DNA of 64,000 bases from Cyphellophora europaea CBS 101466. Taxonomy: Eukaryota > Ascomycota > Eurotiomycetes > Chaetothyriales > Cyphellophoraceae. A program made the translations under genes and the position numbers. The first letter of the stretch is position 1. Each line of letters begins with the position of its first letter. The notes under the pieces were generated by a model that was given only the letters and a program-made list of their open reading frames with translations, searched no databases and was not told the DNA's origin. Below are positions 33,144 through 43,372 of this stretch, in pieces. The stretch is taken from positions 2,728,001-2,792,000 of the forward strand of contig NW_008481797.1 of the NCBI RefSeq assembly GCF_000365145.1, in the 5' to 3' direction.

Positions 33144-34089
33144 ATGGATGTAGATACGTCGCAAGCAGCCACCGCGCTGCTGACGGAGCACTTGCAGTAC
33201 ACCCCACTGGTGTGTCCCTCGTCTAAGTGGTTGTCGACCTCGCTGACCCCAGCAGTCCCTCATTGATGACATTATCAACTCGGTCAACAACTTCATCTAT
33301 CAAGGTGTCGGCAGCCTCGAGACTGGGCTACTATCGACACCCCCTGAGCGACTAGGTTTTAAAGGGCAGAAAGGAACCGACGATACCGAGATCGAATATC
33401 CTGAAGCAAAGCAAGAGATCGAGGAGGGCTTGCAGAAGCTGGAGACACTGTTGAACTCAACCGTCGACAAGAATTTTGACAGGTTCGAGATTTATGTGCT
33501 GCGCAACATCTTATGCGTTCCCTCGGACCTTACAAATTGGATACAGCTCCAACATTATCAGAACATTTCTCTGCCGATACCGGACAATGTACCTACCCCA
33601 GACATGATCCAAACGCAGCGGCGCAAGTTGGCAGCGTCGCGACTTGTCTCGAGGCAGCTCGTGCAGGAACAGGCCCGCAATCAAGCCATTCTAGATCAGC
33701 TGCGTGCGTTGCGAAATGCTGATGCTGAGGAGAGCCTGGCCTTCCTGACGCAGAGCGCTGGCGCACAAGCCATGCATGTGACATCGGATGGACAGTCGCT
33801 GACGACTAACGCTACCTTCACCATGTCGCAACTCCCTGCGCTGAGGATGCTCTTGGCCGAATTGCGACCGAAGCTCGCCATGCTCAAGGATCTCAGCACG
33901 GGGCTTGGGACAGCGAAAGCGGAACTCCAGCAGGAGCGTCGAGACTACATCGAACAGCGCACTCGAGCACATATCGAACGACATGGTCGCACAGATGCCG
34001 ACGATGCGGCTGCACTATCCGGAAGGCCGCTCGATGCGGACGAGATCCAGGCCATGGAGAAAGTTGCTCAGACCTTCCAGCCGACTTGA
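33144..34089 (+). CDS. MTW1: Kinetochore protein Mis12/Mtw1
   Basis: Core subunit of the Mis12/MIND complex that links the inner centromere (CENP-C, CENP-T) to the outer Ndc80/Knl1 network. Exon 1 is 33144-33209 and exon 2 is 33256-34089, giving 299 residues. The N-terminal helices carry the family signature across the intron: LLTEHLQYTPL joined to SLIDDIINSVNNFIYQGVGS. Further conserved parts are KQEIEEGLQKLETLLNSTVD, KNFDRFEIYVLRNILCVPSD and LPIPDNVPTPDMI. A long alpha-helical region follows (RRKLAASRLVSRQLVQEQAR; PKLAMLKDLSTGLGTAKAEL). The acceptor chosen is the second AG of CAGCAG, because it restores TPLSLIDDI. Length agrees with filamentous homologues. Confidence 0.93.
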
Positions 34090-35178
34090 AGTATTGCCGG
34101 GGGTTGCAAAGCCACGACGCCACAAGTGAGCCTCTAGCTTACGCCCTCACTTGTTCCGAGAAGCAAATTCAACAAAGGTTGGCACTTTGATGTACTGGAT
34201 ATGCGATGCATGAACCTGCACAGTGCCAGCCAGCAGCTACTTTAGCTTGGATGTCACCTCCAGCCCCTCCCAAACCTCCATTAGGTTGGACGACTTCCGA
34301 AAGAGGGGATTCGAAGAGCTTTCAGCGGCCACGGCCGCTCGATGTCGTGCAGTCAATCGCAACGTGGGCATAAGTACCCACACAGCCAGCACGCTTCCGG
34401 ATAGAAGATGAGCTGGCCATGAAGATGGGGGGACTGATTCCCCGCTAAGGAGCATGTTCTGGGTCGCAGAATGCGTCACGGCGAGCCGAGTCAAGAGCCA
34501 GCGCTACCCACCTAGACTAGCTATGGCAAGGTCGGCTGCAGGTGACAGTGCCGTCCTCGTTATCAGAAAGGATAAGGGTTGAAAGACCACTCTCGGGCGT
34601 CAGAAGGACCAAGATAAACATTGCTTGACCGTGCTACTGAGTGACTTCTACCATAACTCAAGCAATTAAACAACGGGTAAGAACAATTGGTCGCTGAACC
34701 ATCTGGCCCACGCGGGAGGATTTGGCGATCGCTGAAGCCAAAAATACCACTCCACTCAGAGCAGCGTTGACAGCCAAGAGGCACCCCTGCTCGTCTGCTC
34801 GTCCGCGTAGCCGCCAGCGCTATCGCTGCCATCGTTTTCTCAAACACCTCGATTCTCTCCCAGCGCCTACAACAGCAAATGGCCATCACGTAGACAGCCT
34901 GTCTCGGCGCTTCAATGCATCACTCAATGAGTCCCGCGAAATTGTCGCTGCTGCTATTGTCGGCCTCCACGTGGTAAGTCCTGAGGCACCGACGCTGCTT
35001 GTACCTCTGAAATACTCTGGGTGCCTGGGTCGACCAGGAGGCTTTTTCTTTCTCTCTCTGGCGTTCATCTCTCGCGACTGGCTTCGCGTTTCAAACACCC
35101 AAGCTTCCTTGTTTGTGCCTTTCTTAGTACCTATCTGTGCTTGCTCCTTCCTTTGACGGATTCGCGTCTGTCGTCAAC
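34090..35178. other. Intergenic 1.1 kb
   Basis: No gene is supported. The last 140 bases are strongly pyrimidine-rich (CTTT/TCTC), as in fungal core promoters and leaders. Confidence 0.5.
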
Positions 35179-36288
35179 ATGCCTCTCTCCGACTTCGCAA
35201 AGGACAAGATCAGATCCCTCCATCTGTCCAAGCACCCCAAGACTACATCTTACAACACGACGTCTTACGGTCTCGGTGGCAGTCATCCTCTTGACGACAT
35301 CCCTGCGGCCCCCATCACGCCTCGGACGGCAGACCCATTGGTATCCAGCTTTCCACGGTCACCCTCTCCATCCCCAGAGCGAGAGCGCGAAGGCACGGCC
35401 CAGACCAAGGCTTCTTCTACAGCTGCCAGCTCCGTGAAGTCCAACTCGTCTCGCAAAGAGCCTCTCTATGATGAGACTGCGTTACACATGAGCGCCTCGC
35501 CACCTCTGACCTCCTTCCTCAATGACCGCCACTCCGCTTCCTCCGCCCGAGAGGAAGCCTGGCTGAAGGATGCTCACCGTCTCCGCCTTGCCCGTTTCGC
35601 GCTGTCAATCCTCACTCTTGCAATATCCGCATCAGCGCTTGGGGTCTCCGGCGCCACCCTCCGCGCATACCACGCCACGACCCTAAGTGGGAATGGAAGC
35701 GGCACATGGCAGCTTCGCCTGTGGCCTGTGGACATTGACCTTCGGCCCACCATCGCGACTCTGTCCTGTGCCGGCATCATCGCTCTGGCAAACTTGATGT
35801 ACATTGCCGTCTCGATCATTCCCTCGGTATACCAGTCCCTTCATACCCTTTCTTCTAGCCAGTTCCCCCTAACAGCTCTACAGCCTCGGTCCCGCACTAC
35901 CCTTACCACCCACCTTTTCACCATCGCCACCGCGCTGACTCTCATCCTGTCGCTCTTCGCCACCATCTTCGTCCAGGCCCTCGTCCACCAGGTCAACCCC
36001 GACGACCGTCGAGACAGTATCCAGTCTTTCACCTGCCGCCTCTACCGCAGCGCCGAGACATTCAATTCTGACATGGCCGATCTGAACCTCCCAAGTCTCG
36101 GCACCGGCATTGGCTGGCCCAGTGGATTCAAGCGGACTTGTAGGGAGAGCGAAGCTGCGGGCGGGTTGATGGCGGCGGTGCTGGTGCTGAGCGTCGTCAG
36201 CCTGGCGGTCGTCTCGCTCGGGTTGTGGAAACGGAAGGGCGTGCAGAAGGCGCGGGCGGAGAGGTGGGAGGGCAAGTGGTCCTCGTAG
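35179..36288 (+). CDS. Multispanning membrane protein, fungal conserved, function unknown
   Basis: A single exon of 369 residues from ATG at 35179 (MPLSDFAKDKIRSLHLSKHP). Residues 1-125 are polar, Ser/Pro/Thr-rich and probably cytosolic. Four hydrophobic spans can be placed: FALSILTLAISASALGVSGA (about 143), IATLSCAGIIALANLMYIAV (about 194), LFTIATALTLILSLFATIFV (about 252) and AAVLVLSVVSLAVVSLGLW (about 335). A loop between spans 3 and 4 contains two Cys (SFTCRLYRS and KRTCRES), which could form a disulfide. The tail is short and basic. The four-span layout with a large third loop recalls claudin- or MARVEL-like fungal proteins, but I cannot assign a family. Confidence 0.75.
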   Translation: MPLSDFAKDKIRSLHLSKHPKTTSYNTTSYGLGGSHPLDDIPAAPITPRTADPLVSSFPRSPSPSPEREREGTAQTKASSTAASSVKSNSSRKEPLYDETALHMSASPPLTSFLNDRHSASSAREEAWLKDAHRLRLARFALSILTLAISASALGVSGATLRAYHATTLSGNGSGTWQLRLWPVDIDLRPTIATLSCAGIIALANLMYIAVSIIPSVYQSLHTLSSSQFPLTALQPRSRTTLTTHLFTIATALTLILSLFATIFVQALVHQVNPDDRRDSIQSFTCRLYRSAETFNSDMADLNLPSLGTGIGWPSGFKRTCRESEAAGGLMAAVLVLSVVSLAVVSLGLWKRKGVQKARAERWEGKWSS

Positions 36289-36769
36289 ATCAGAGTTGGA
36301 GGGGTCTACGGTGGACACGTATGACTCCGGGAATATGGTTAGGTTAGTACTAATACTGCCACCGGTAGTCAGCCATGGAAAAGGGTGATAGGAGGACTGT
36401 TTCGTGGGCATTGTACTTCTAGTCGTCGACTTACACATTTCACTTTGGAACACAGGCAGGAGGTGGGCAGCTCTGCAAGCCTGAGGCCGGGCATGGACAG
36501 ACGAGTCATGCATCGTCTAAATCTAAGAAAAATCCTAAGAATCGTAACTACCATACATCTGTGTCCTCAACGAACGAGCTTGACAGGTTTCTAGCTCCGA
36601 AGCCAACAAGCCTTCGCAGGTGAGGCCGTATGGGACGCCCCGAACGCCCTCGCTGCAACGTGATGCATACACTCATAAGCCATGATTCATCCACACACCC
36701 GAGCCATCTTCCCCATTCCATTCCCTCCCATCTCCAGCCCCTCGACGCCCATCTCTTCTTCTCTCCGTC
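36289..36769. other. Convergent 3' flanks
   Basis: It lies between the membrane-protein gene and CENP-X. C-rich low-complexity sequence begins near 36690. No gene is supported. Confidence 0.5.
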
Positions 36770-37426
36770 TCAGAAATCCAACACCAGCGCCCCTCCCACC
36801 CTCTCCAAATCCTCCACATCCAACCATCCCTTCTCCGCCTCCCCCTCCACCTCCCCCTGTCCCACCCTCTCCCCCCTCTCCCCCGCCTCAAAAGCACACC
36901 TCACCACCGCCTCCCTCACGAACGTCTCGATGTAGCAACCGATTACCTCCCTCGCGTCGCCGGAGATCTTGGTCTTCTCCCCTCCCTGCCAGTGTTCCAG
37001 CATGATGCGATGGATGAGGCCGAGCGGGATGGAGGGTTGGGTCGTGGTGGACGCGGTGGTGACTTCGACGAGGAGGTGGGTGGCGGAGTCGAATTGGTCG
37101 GGGCCGCGGTTCGTGGTGGTGGTGGGTGGGGAGGCGGAGCGTGAGGGCGAGGAGGAGCGCGTGGATGTGGCGGCGAGAGAGGCTTGGGAGGCGGGGGACG
37201 AGGGTGCGGAGGAGGAGTTGTGTGGGGATGGGGTGCGCTGGCGACGCTTGGTCGTCTTGGTGGTGCGCTTCGGACCTGTGGTGGCAGAGGTGGTGGAGGG
37301 GCGGCCGCGCTTTCGGGATGTGGTCGTGTCTGATGCTGTCGTTGGCTTCGTCGATTTGGCTGCGACTTTCGATTTACTGGGGCGGGGAGGAGAGAAAGAG
37401 GGCCGGGCGCGTTTGGCGGCTGGCAT
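36770..37426 (-). CDS. MHF2: CENP-X / Mhf2 histone-fold protein with long basic N-terminus
   Basis: Histone-fold partner of CENP-S (Mhf1). Together they bind DNA at the inner kinetochore and in the Fanconi (FANCM/Mph1) repair pathway. A single exon of 218 residues. The C-terminal part (about 118-218) matches the family: PLGLIHRIMLEHW, TKISGDAREVIGCYIETFVR, EAVVRCAFEAGERG, then WLDVEDLERVGGALVLDF, with a variable Gly/Glu insert before the last helix. The first 110 residues are an unusual basic, Ser/Thr/Pro-rich extension with AT-hook-like KRGRPSTTS and KRTTKTTKRRQRTPSP. Typical CENP-X is only about 80-100 residues, so the extension more than doubles it. The coding strand is strikingly C-rich. 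Confidence 0.85.
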   Translation of the reverse strand: MPAAKRARPSFSPPRPSKSKVAAKSTKPTTASDTTTSRKRGRPSTTSATTGPKRTTKTTKRRQRTPSPHNSSSAPSSPASQASLAATSTRSSSPSRSASPPTTTTNRGPDQFDSATHLLVEVTTASTTTQPSIPLGLIHRIMLEHWQGGEKTKISGDAREVIGCYIETFVREAVVRCAFEAGERGERVGQGEVEGEAEKGWLDVEDLERVGGALVLDF

Positions 37427-37877
37427 CTTGGTTGGTCTGTAGTGGCAGAGTCTGCACTTTTCGAGGTGGTCGGCGCTGATGTGGGAAGTGCCTGCGACGA
37501 AGATATCTGGTAATGCCGAGGTTGGCAGTCGTCGGCCAACATTGACCTTCGGACGCGTCTCGGGGGCGCGTCGCCAGGGCTTGGCACTGGGAAGTTGGGG
37601 GCGAACAAGGCAACTCGCAACTCGGTGATTAGTCTAAAGCACGGAAATAATAGATGACGACGATGACAACTCAAAAAAGTGAATGACATTGCTGGGTTTG
37701 GTCATTATGCATTTTATGATTTCTACGTCTCCCATCACCACCGCCGCTCGCCGAGTCATGCTTAAAGCAGCCTAGAGGCTTTCCAGCATGCTGACGGCCG
37801 CCGAAGTTGTCATAACGCTCGTCAATCACCTGAACCTTGAAGGTTGACAAATGTCGTTTCTATGTATGTCGATGCAA
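37427..37877. other. Intergenic, CENP-X promoter side
   Basis: No gene is supported; it holds the promoter of CENP-X and the 3' flank of the DUF7727 gene. Confidence 0.5.
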
Positions 37878-38371
37878 TTATACCTTGCCAGGTCGTGGTT
37901 GGTTTCTCTTTGGCAGTGTCCACGGCTCAGGGCACACAGTCTAGTCAATCAGTCAGGGAGGATCCTGGAAAGAGATGGAATGATGCTTACTTCGCCCTCA
38001 ATGAAAGCCCAGAAGTATACACCCACGCCGACCAGGTAGTACAGGCCGGCATTCGTGCCCTGATACAGCAGGAGCGCAGCCAAGGCGAATAATGGGTAGA
38101 TAGCCATCCTGGTTTCCAGACTCCGGTGCAGCCCCGGCAGCATCTTGGTGATAAAGCCTAGTGGCCATTCTAGTGCCACACCGAGCAAGGCGAAAACGAG
38201 GTTGAATATTTGTAGGGTTGGGAACGGCTTGACCGCTCCATCGAGATTTTTAGTGAGGAAATCCCAAAAGATCTTGGGCCAGAAGAAGCCTTCGACGGCA
38301 GCAGCGAATTGGTAAATAGCTGCCGTCAGGACGATGAGACGCCCCCAGTGATTTTTGATCAACTTGCCCAT
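37878..38371 (-). CDS. DUF7727-type small membrane protein
   Basis: Conserved fungal membrane protein of unknown function. Exon 1 is 38371-37991 and exon 2 is 37940-37878, giving 147 residues. It opens MGKLIKNHWGRLIVLTAAIY. About four hydrophobic segments follow (LIVLTAAIYQFAAAVEGFFW; IFNLVFALLGVALEWPLGFI; AIYPLFALAALLLYQGTNAG; LYYLVGVGVYFWAFIEGE). The motifs EGFFWPKIFWDFLTKNLDGA and AVKPFPTLQ are family-typical. The short second exon gives TVCPEPWTLPKRNQPRPGKV. A GAG acceptor three codons downstream would also keep phase, but TAG is preferred. Confidence 0.8.
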
Positions 38372-40230
38372 ACCGGATGGGGGTTTTGATTAAAAAGAGT
38401 GGAAGTGAAGAAGCGAAGGTGAGGTAGGAATGGAAGGAGAGGTTTGACGTAGGCAGCGATGGCTGCTTGAGGAGTCCAGCTACCGAGGGGACATGAAAAC
38501 GGTTGCGGTGGGCGGTTCGTGCTTATCAAGTGGCCGCGTGTAGGGTGGGAAACTGGCCGCTAGTGGTTTGTGGTTCCTCGACAAACGGAAGCAAGGAAGA
38601 CGAGGTATCCGGTGTAGGTTGATGAGACAACCCGCAGATCAGATGAGGTATCGGACCACAGTGCGAGAGTTGGGTTGAGGCCTTGTGCGTAGCAGATGTC
38701 GTCGCACGTTGGGTCGGTGTTTGGCGATCGAGTGGATGTCGCAGGTTAGAGACAGGTAGTGTCACAGGTGAAATACGTTGCCAAAAAGCTTTCAAGTGGC
38801 GAACTGTTGGGTCTGGGGAAAATTGTTGGTATTGTATCTACGACGTGAGCAATGTGCAGGAATGTAATGATCTCTGTCGTGAGTAAACGAGATGTTGAGG
38901 TTCATCGGTCAGTATGCACATCGAGGTCACGGGCTAGAAGCTCGAGTACATGTGCGGAAGAGCTCCACAGCTGCAGATGACAAGGCTCTCTAGCAAGATC
39001 ATCACTTCCACATACTGAAATCTTACCTAGCTCTGCAGCTGCCATTCGCTGAAGGTGCGGAAATGGTACGGTTAGCGATGTGGAGGTACAGGAGCGAGCC
39101 ATCGAGAAGCGTGCTGTTGGCGCCCGAAAATAGGACCAAGGGTAGGAAGATGGTATCCAAGGTCTGGCTCGGTAGAGGGTACTGCCGCAGCAGTAGCGCG
39201 GCGCATGCAGCGAGCAACGTCGAATGGCAAAAGAGAAGCGAAAAGTGACACAGTTGATGTTGGAAAAGAAACGAGAAGCAGAACGCTGATTGGCAGCAGT
39301 CCCGGGCGCCAAGCGAGGGCAGGCGCGAACAGGACGAGCCTGATACGCTCTTGCCTCAGGTCCCTGCGTGCCCACACTACTTCCCCTCCCATCTGCCTCC
39401 CAGCCATGCAGCCATGTCCAAGCTATCGCGTCGGCATCGGCCATGGCTATCATTTCCGTCTATTTCGAGCTTCATCACCGCTTCACCACTATCAACAGCC
39501 ATGGCGAGAGCAATGAGACAAACACCTTGGCTCGAACCGAGTAGGTCTGAGTGGTCCTTGAGCCCGGTCTTGTCTGCTTCTTTCTAGTCACCCGGTGCTC
39601 ATGCAGGCCCATTTTAACGATCACGCTATCTGGCCCGCTCGCCGCTCGATCCTCCAGCATTCATTTCAAACTGCTCTTCACGGCCAATGGTCGCTTAAAC
39701 GCCGCCAACTCCCAAACGGGTAGCCCCAAGCCTAGATGCCAGGCAGGGATCAGACTCGGCACACTCGACCTCGCTCCCCATGAACCTTGCCGTCAGTTTA
39801 CCTCTCACTTTTTGTACACGTACCTGTCCACACCTCAGCGTCTTCAATACTATTCTGCTTGTATCAATAATATACCTGCAGCTCACAACACGCGCCCCTC
39901 AAATCTACCGCGGTGATAATTCTCTCCCAAGTGCCCCTGATTCCCGTGCGAGCGTTCCGACTAGGAGCTCGCCGCCCCACTTGATACAAACGTCGTCTCA
40001 GTAACACTCCAACCTGTTTCGACTCGTCCATCACTACTGTCGGATCGGTCGCCTGTCGATACAATCGTGCAAAGCCTGGCAGTTTGATCAGTCCATCTAT
40101 CGCCTGACCCGGGTTCCTCTGACAACCCAAGCTCACCTCACACCAATCTCCTCCAGTACTGGTCACAACGTCTCGAACCCAACCCTAGATAACCGATCGA
40201 CCCGGAGCCTCAGCCATCCGCCACACTTCT

Positions 40231-40245
40231 ATGAATCTCCCCTAA
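40231..40245 (+). promoter_or_regulatory. Upstream ORF candidate 1 before noxA (MNLP)
   Basis: ATG-AAT-CTC-CCC-TAA, 177 bases before the noxA start. It is relevant only if transcribed and not spliced out. Confidence 0.4.
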
Positions 40246-40338
40246 ATCCTCAACCCTTCCACTCGATCATCTCTCCCTCACCTCTGTCCGACCGCTGACC
40301 TTCATTTTTGTACGACAAGCCTCTGCCTCCACAGAGTT

Positions 40339-40356
40339 ATGTTCAATTCTCGATAG
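40339..40356 (+). promoter_or_regulatory. Upstream ORF candidate 2 before noxA (MFNSR)
   Basis: ATG at 40339, five codons, stop ending at 40356, 65 bases before the noxA start. No other ATG lies between it and the main start. Confidence 0.45.
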
Positions 40357-40421
40357 CACTGGCTGCTCATATTACATAATACTACTTCGACCCCGATCGC
40401 TCCTCACCACCAAGACCCAAC

Positions 40422-42089
40422 ATGTCTGCAACCAGCTGGCTGGCACAGCTTAAACAACCACGGAAGCTCGCCTTCTACTTTTTCTTTTGGGTTTTCCATT
40501 GGGCCATTTTCGCGTATGGCTGGTGGAAGCAAGCGGCCGATATACGATTGGCAGGCCTCAACACCCTCACCTTCTCGGTATGGATATCTCGAGGCGCGGG
40601 TCTGGTCCTCTCCGTCGACACACTATTGATCCTGCTGCCTATGTGCAGAAATGTCATGAGGGTAATCCGACCAAAGGTCAGATTCCTGCCTCTCGATGAG
40701 ACTCAGTGGTTCCACAAACAGGTCGCCTATGCCATGCTCTTTTTCACCTGCCTGCACGTCTTGGCTCACTATGTCAACTTCTTCAACGTCGAAAAGGACC
40801 AGATCCGCCCCGGTATTGCCCTTGACATCCACTACAAACAAGCCGGAGGCATTACAGGACATATCATGCTCTTGTGCATGCTGTTGATGTATACAACTGC
40901 CCATCATAAGATCCGACAACAATCCTTCGAAACCTTCTGGTACACTCACCACCTCTTCATTCCTTTCATGCTTGGCATGTATACCCACGCAGTAGGCTGC
41001 TTCGTCCGAGACACGACCGACCCAGTATCTCCCTTTGCCGGCAACGATTTCTGGGACCATTGCATCGGTTATCAAGGCTGGAGATGGGAGCTCTGGAGTG
41101 GTGGCATCTACCTCTGTGAGCGCTTATACCGTGAGATCCGCGCACGCCGCGAGACCAAGATTGTCAAGGTCATCCGCCACCCGTACGATGCCATGGAAAT
41201 CCAATTCCGCAAGCCGTCTATGAAATACAAGGCGGGCCAGTGGCTCTTCCTCCAGGTTCCAGCTGTCTCTTCCCAGCAGTGGCACCCATTCACCATTACC
41301 TCCTGCCCTTACGATCCCTATATCTCGGTACACGTTCGCCAGGTCGGTGACTTCACCAAGGCTCTCGGCAATGCTCTAGGTTGCGGTCCCGCCCAAGCCA
41401 AGGATTTCGCAGCCTATGAGGATAATGGCGTGTACGAGGTTGCTCTGAACCCTGGGCAGCAAATGCCTGCTCTACGTATCGATGGCCCATATGGTGCTCC
41501 AGCAGAGGATGTGTTCGAAAACGAAATCGCCGTGCTGGTCGGCACAGGTATCGGTGTCACGCCCTGGGCATCCGTCCTCAAGCACATCTACAACATCCGA
41601 GCCGGCCCTAACCCGCCGAAGCGTCTCAAGCGTGTTGAGTTCCTTTGGGTCACTCGAAGCATCGAATCTTTTGAATGGTTCCAGACCCTGCTTTCGTCAC
41701 TTGAGATGCAATCTGAGCAGGCTGCCGCCACGAATGGCGGACCTGAATTCTTGCGCATCCATACCTACCTCACGCAGAAAGTCGACTCGAATACTGCCGC
41801 CAATATCTACCTGAACACTGTAGGCAACAACCTCGACCCCCTTACTGAGCTCAAGACCAAAACCCAATATGGTCGGCCGGACTTCAAACGTCTGTTTGGC
41901 GCCATGCGAGACGGTCTCATGGACCAGAGCTACATGGACATGGGAGATGTTAGCGTGACGGCAGCCACCAAGGCCACAGTCGGAGTGTACTTCTGCGGTC
42001 CTAGCGCAGCCGCTCGTGAGATCAACGAGGCCGCTAAGGGCAGCAGTAATGAACTGGTCAAGTTCAGGTTCTGGAAGGAGCATTTCTAG
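40422..42089 (+). CDS. noxA: NADPH oxidase NoxA (Nox1)
   Basis: Transmembrane flavocytochrome that passes electrons from NADPH through FAD and two hemes to O2, making superoxide for sexual development, hyphal fusion and host penetration in filamentous fungi. A single uninterrupted exon of 555 residues, the usual NoxA size. The N-terminal six-span ferric-reductase domain has the heme histidines in LHVLAHYVNF and in FWYTHHLFIPFMLGMYTH. The FAD motif is WHPFTITSCPYDP (about 287). NADPH-binding motifs are RIDGPYGAPAEDVFENE, VLVGTGIGVTPWASVL (about 372) and VYFCGPSAAAREI. The C-terminus FRFWKEHF is conserved. There is no N-terminal EF-hand or long extension, which separates it from NoxC and NoxB types. 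Confidence 0.96.
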   Translation: MSATSWLAQLKQPRKLAFYFFFWVFHWAIFAYGWWKQAADIRLAGLNTLTFSVWISRGAGLVLSVDTLLILLPMCRNVMRVIRPKVRFLPLDETQWFHKQVAYAMLFFTCLHVLAHYVNFFNVEKDQIRPGIALDIHYKQAGGITGHIMLLCMLLMYTTAHHKIRQQSFETFWYTHHLFIPFMLGMYTHAVGCFVRDTTDPVSPFAGNDFWDHCIGYQGWRWELWSGGIYLCERLYREIRARRETKIVKVIRHPYDAMEIQFRKPSMKYKAGQWLFLQVPAVSSQQWHPFTITSCPYDPYISVHVRQVGDFTKALGNALGCGPAQAKDFAAYEDNGVYEVALNPGQQMPALRIDGPYGAPAEDVFENEIAVLVGTGIGVTPWASVLKHIYNIRAGPNPPKRLKRVEFLWVTRSIESFEWFQTLLSSLEMQSEQAAATNGGPEFLRIHTYLTQKVDSNTAANIYLNTVGNNLDPLTELKTKTQYGRPDFKRLFGAMRDGLMDQSYMDMGDVSVTAATKATVGVYFCGPSAAAREINEAAKGSSNELVKFRFWKEHF

Positions 42090-42907
42090 GTGTCCTGTGG
42101 ACGAATCTCAAGAGTTGAGACTAAAGAAGGGTTCCTGTCCCTGTTGCAAGATCGTCGGACGCTGGTTGTTCTAAGGATATACCCCAGGAAGGAAAGGACA
42201 TTTTTTCACGGCAGACTCGATACGCTCAAAGCGTGGTGTGGGAAATAAGAACAAGGCGAAGAGTTTATACCGTTTACGTACGTTTACCATTCTTATAGCG
42301 TGAGAGCGTTGGTCGAGCGAAACCATCTAGTCAAGCGTTGCCCGCTACGTCAAATCATATCGAAAAGAGAAACATAATAAGCCACCAAAACCACCAAACC
42401 TCCCCACAAAGTTCTGTGGCCGTTCAAAAGCTCACTTGTCGTATTTTCAAAAGTCTCGAAGCTGTTTTGACGTTGCATATGCCTTATGGATCCGGATATA
42501 CAGTACGTCTCCGCAGGAGGGTTGGTGCACGTTGGGCGACGTCACTGTTTTCGCGCAGCCGGCTACATACTGTTTGGTTTCATCGCATTGATTGTTCCTA
42601 GTAATGCAGCACTGGCCGTGGACCGCCAGCAGGGTTTGGAAGCACACAAGAAGGCTAGCGAATCACTGCTGCAGAAACATCCCAGATAGCATGCTAAGAC
42701 GTAGATTTGTAGATGCCAGACATGTGGGCAGTGCTCTTTTTTAGTGATGAGCTCACACTGGCCTAGATCATAGCAGCCCAAGTATGGAAGCCACACCTGC
42801 CTCTGATCATGGATCAGTTCATTTTCCTATCATCCATTTGTCTTCCTTCCTGAGAACTCCATCGCTATGGGGTGTGGTGTTGCTTCCAAACCCGCGAAAC
42901 AACATGT
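42090..42907. other. Convergent 3' flanks, noxA / Rtc3-like
   Basis: A 67-codon plus-strand frame at 42486-42689 has one hydrophobic stretch but nothing else to support it. Otherwise empty. Confidence 0.5.
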
Positions 42908-43372
42908 TTAGCGGTTGCCGGTGGCGTGGCCGATGGTGCCACCCTTGGTGATATTGGTGTCACCACTGCGCTCAGAGTTCTATAGCATGTCAGTGGATTT
43001 GACTTGAGGGGCATAAGAATGCTTATTACCTCGCTAACTTGTAGGGTACCCTTGGTTAGGATCTGCTTGATCGCTTCATCTTCGTCCGAGCTGCCAAACT
43101 CATTCTCGATCTGAGACTTGGAGGCACCGTCGAGTTGACCTTGAGCTCCTTGCCTGCAACTTCAGTGTCAGAGCTTTAGTGCGGGCTGATGTGAATCAAA
43201 ATACTGACTTGTGTGTGATCATGATCTTGAATCCGCTGACGACCTGGGCGAGAGGGATGCTGGAGTCGTTCTTCCACTTCTCGACATCGTCGGCGGACTC
43301 GACGAAGACGATGAAGTCCTCATCCTTGCCTTTGTAGTGGCACTTGGTGACTGAGGCGTTTCCGCGAGGCAT
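42908..43372 (-). CDS. RTC3: SBDS-domain protein, Rtc3-like
   Basis: Small protein with only the N-terminal SBDS (FYSH) fold, related to yeast Rtc3/Hgi1 and linked to RNA metabolism; its exact role is unsettled. Exons on the minus strand are 43372-43209, 43153-43030 and 42979-42908, giving 119 residues. The SBDS core reads ASVTKCHYKGKDEDFIVFVE, SADDVEKWKNDSSIPLAQVV and GFKIMITHKQGAQGQLDGAS. It continues EFGSSDEDEAIKQILTKGTL. It ends with the polar tail SGDTNITKGGTIGHATGNR. All joins are in phase and the length fits stand-alone SBDS proteins, not the ribosome-maturation SBDS/Sdo1 of about 250 residues. Confidence 0.9.

Larger units (their letters stand above)
38372..40421. other. 2 kb region upstream of noxA
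   Basis: It lies between two divergent genes. A minus-strand stretch at 38900-39460 is open in all three frames and partly hydrophobic, but no frame is convincing. The right 800 bases are pyrimidine- and C-rich and probably include a long noxA leader with two tiny upstream ORFs. Confidence 0.5.

Noticed and set aside
38900..39460. Minus-strand gene open in three frames with a hydrophobic stretch
   Set aside because: All three frames are open because of composition. None has a coherent exon model or a recognisable family, and codon choice does not favour one.
42486..42689. 67-residue single-span peptide downstream of noxA
   Set aside because: It lies in the noxA 3' region, with no family match and no promoter or splice evidence.
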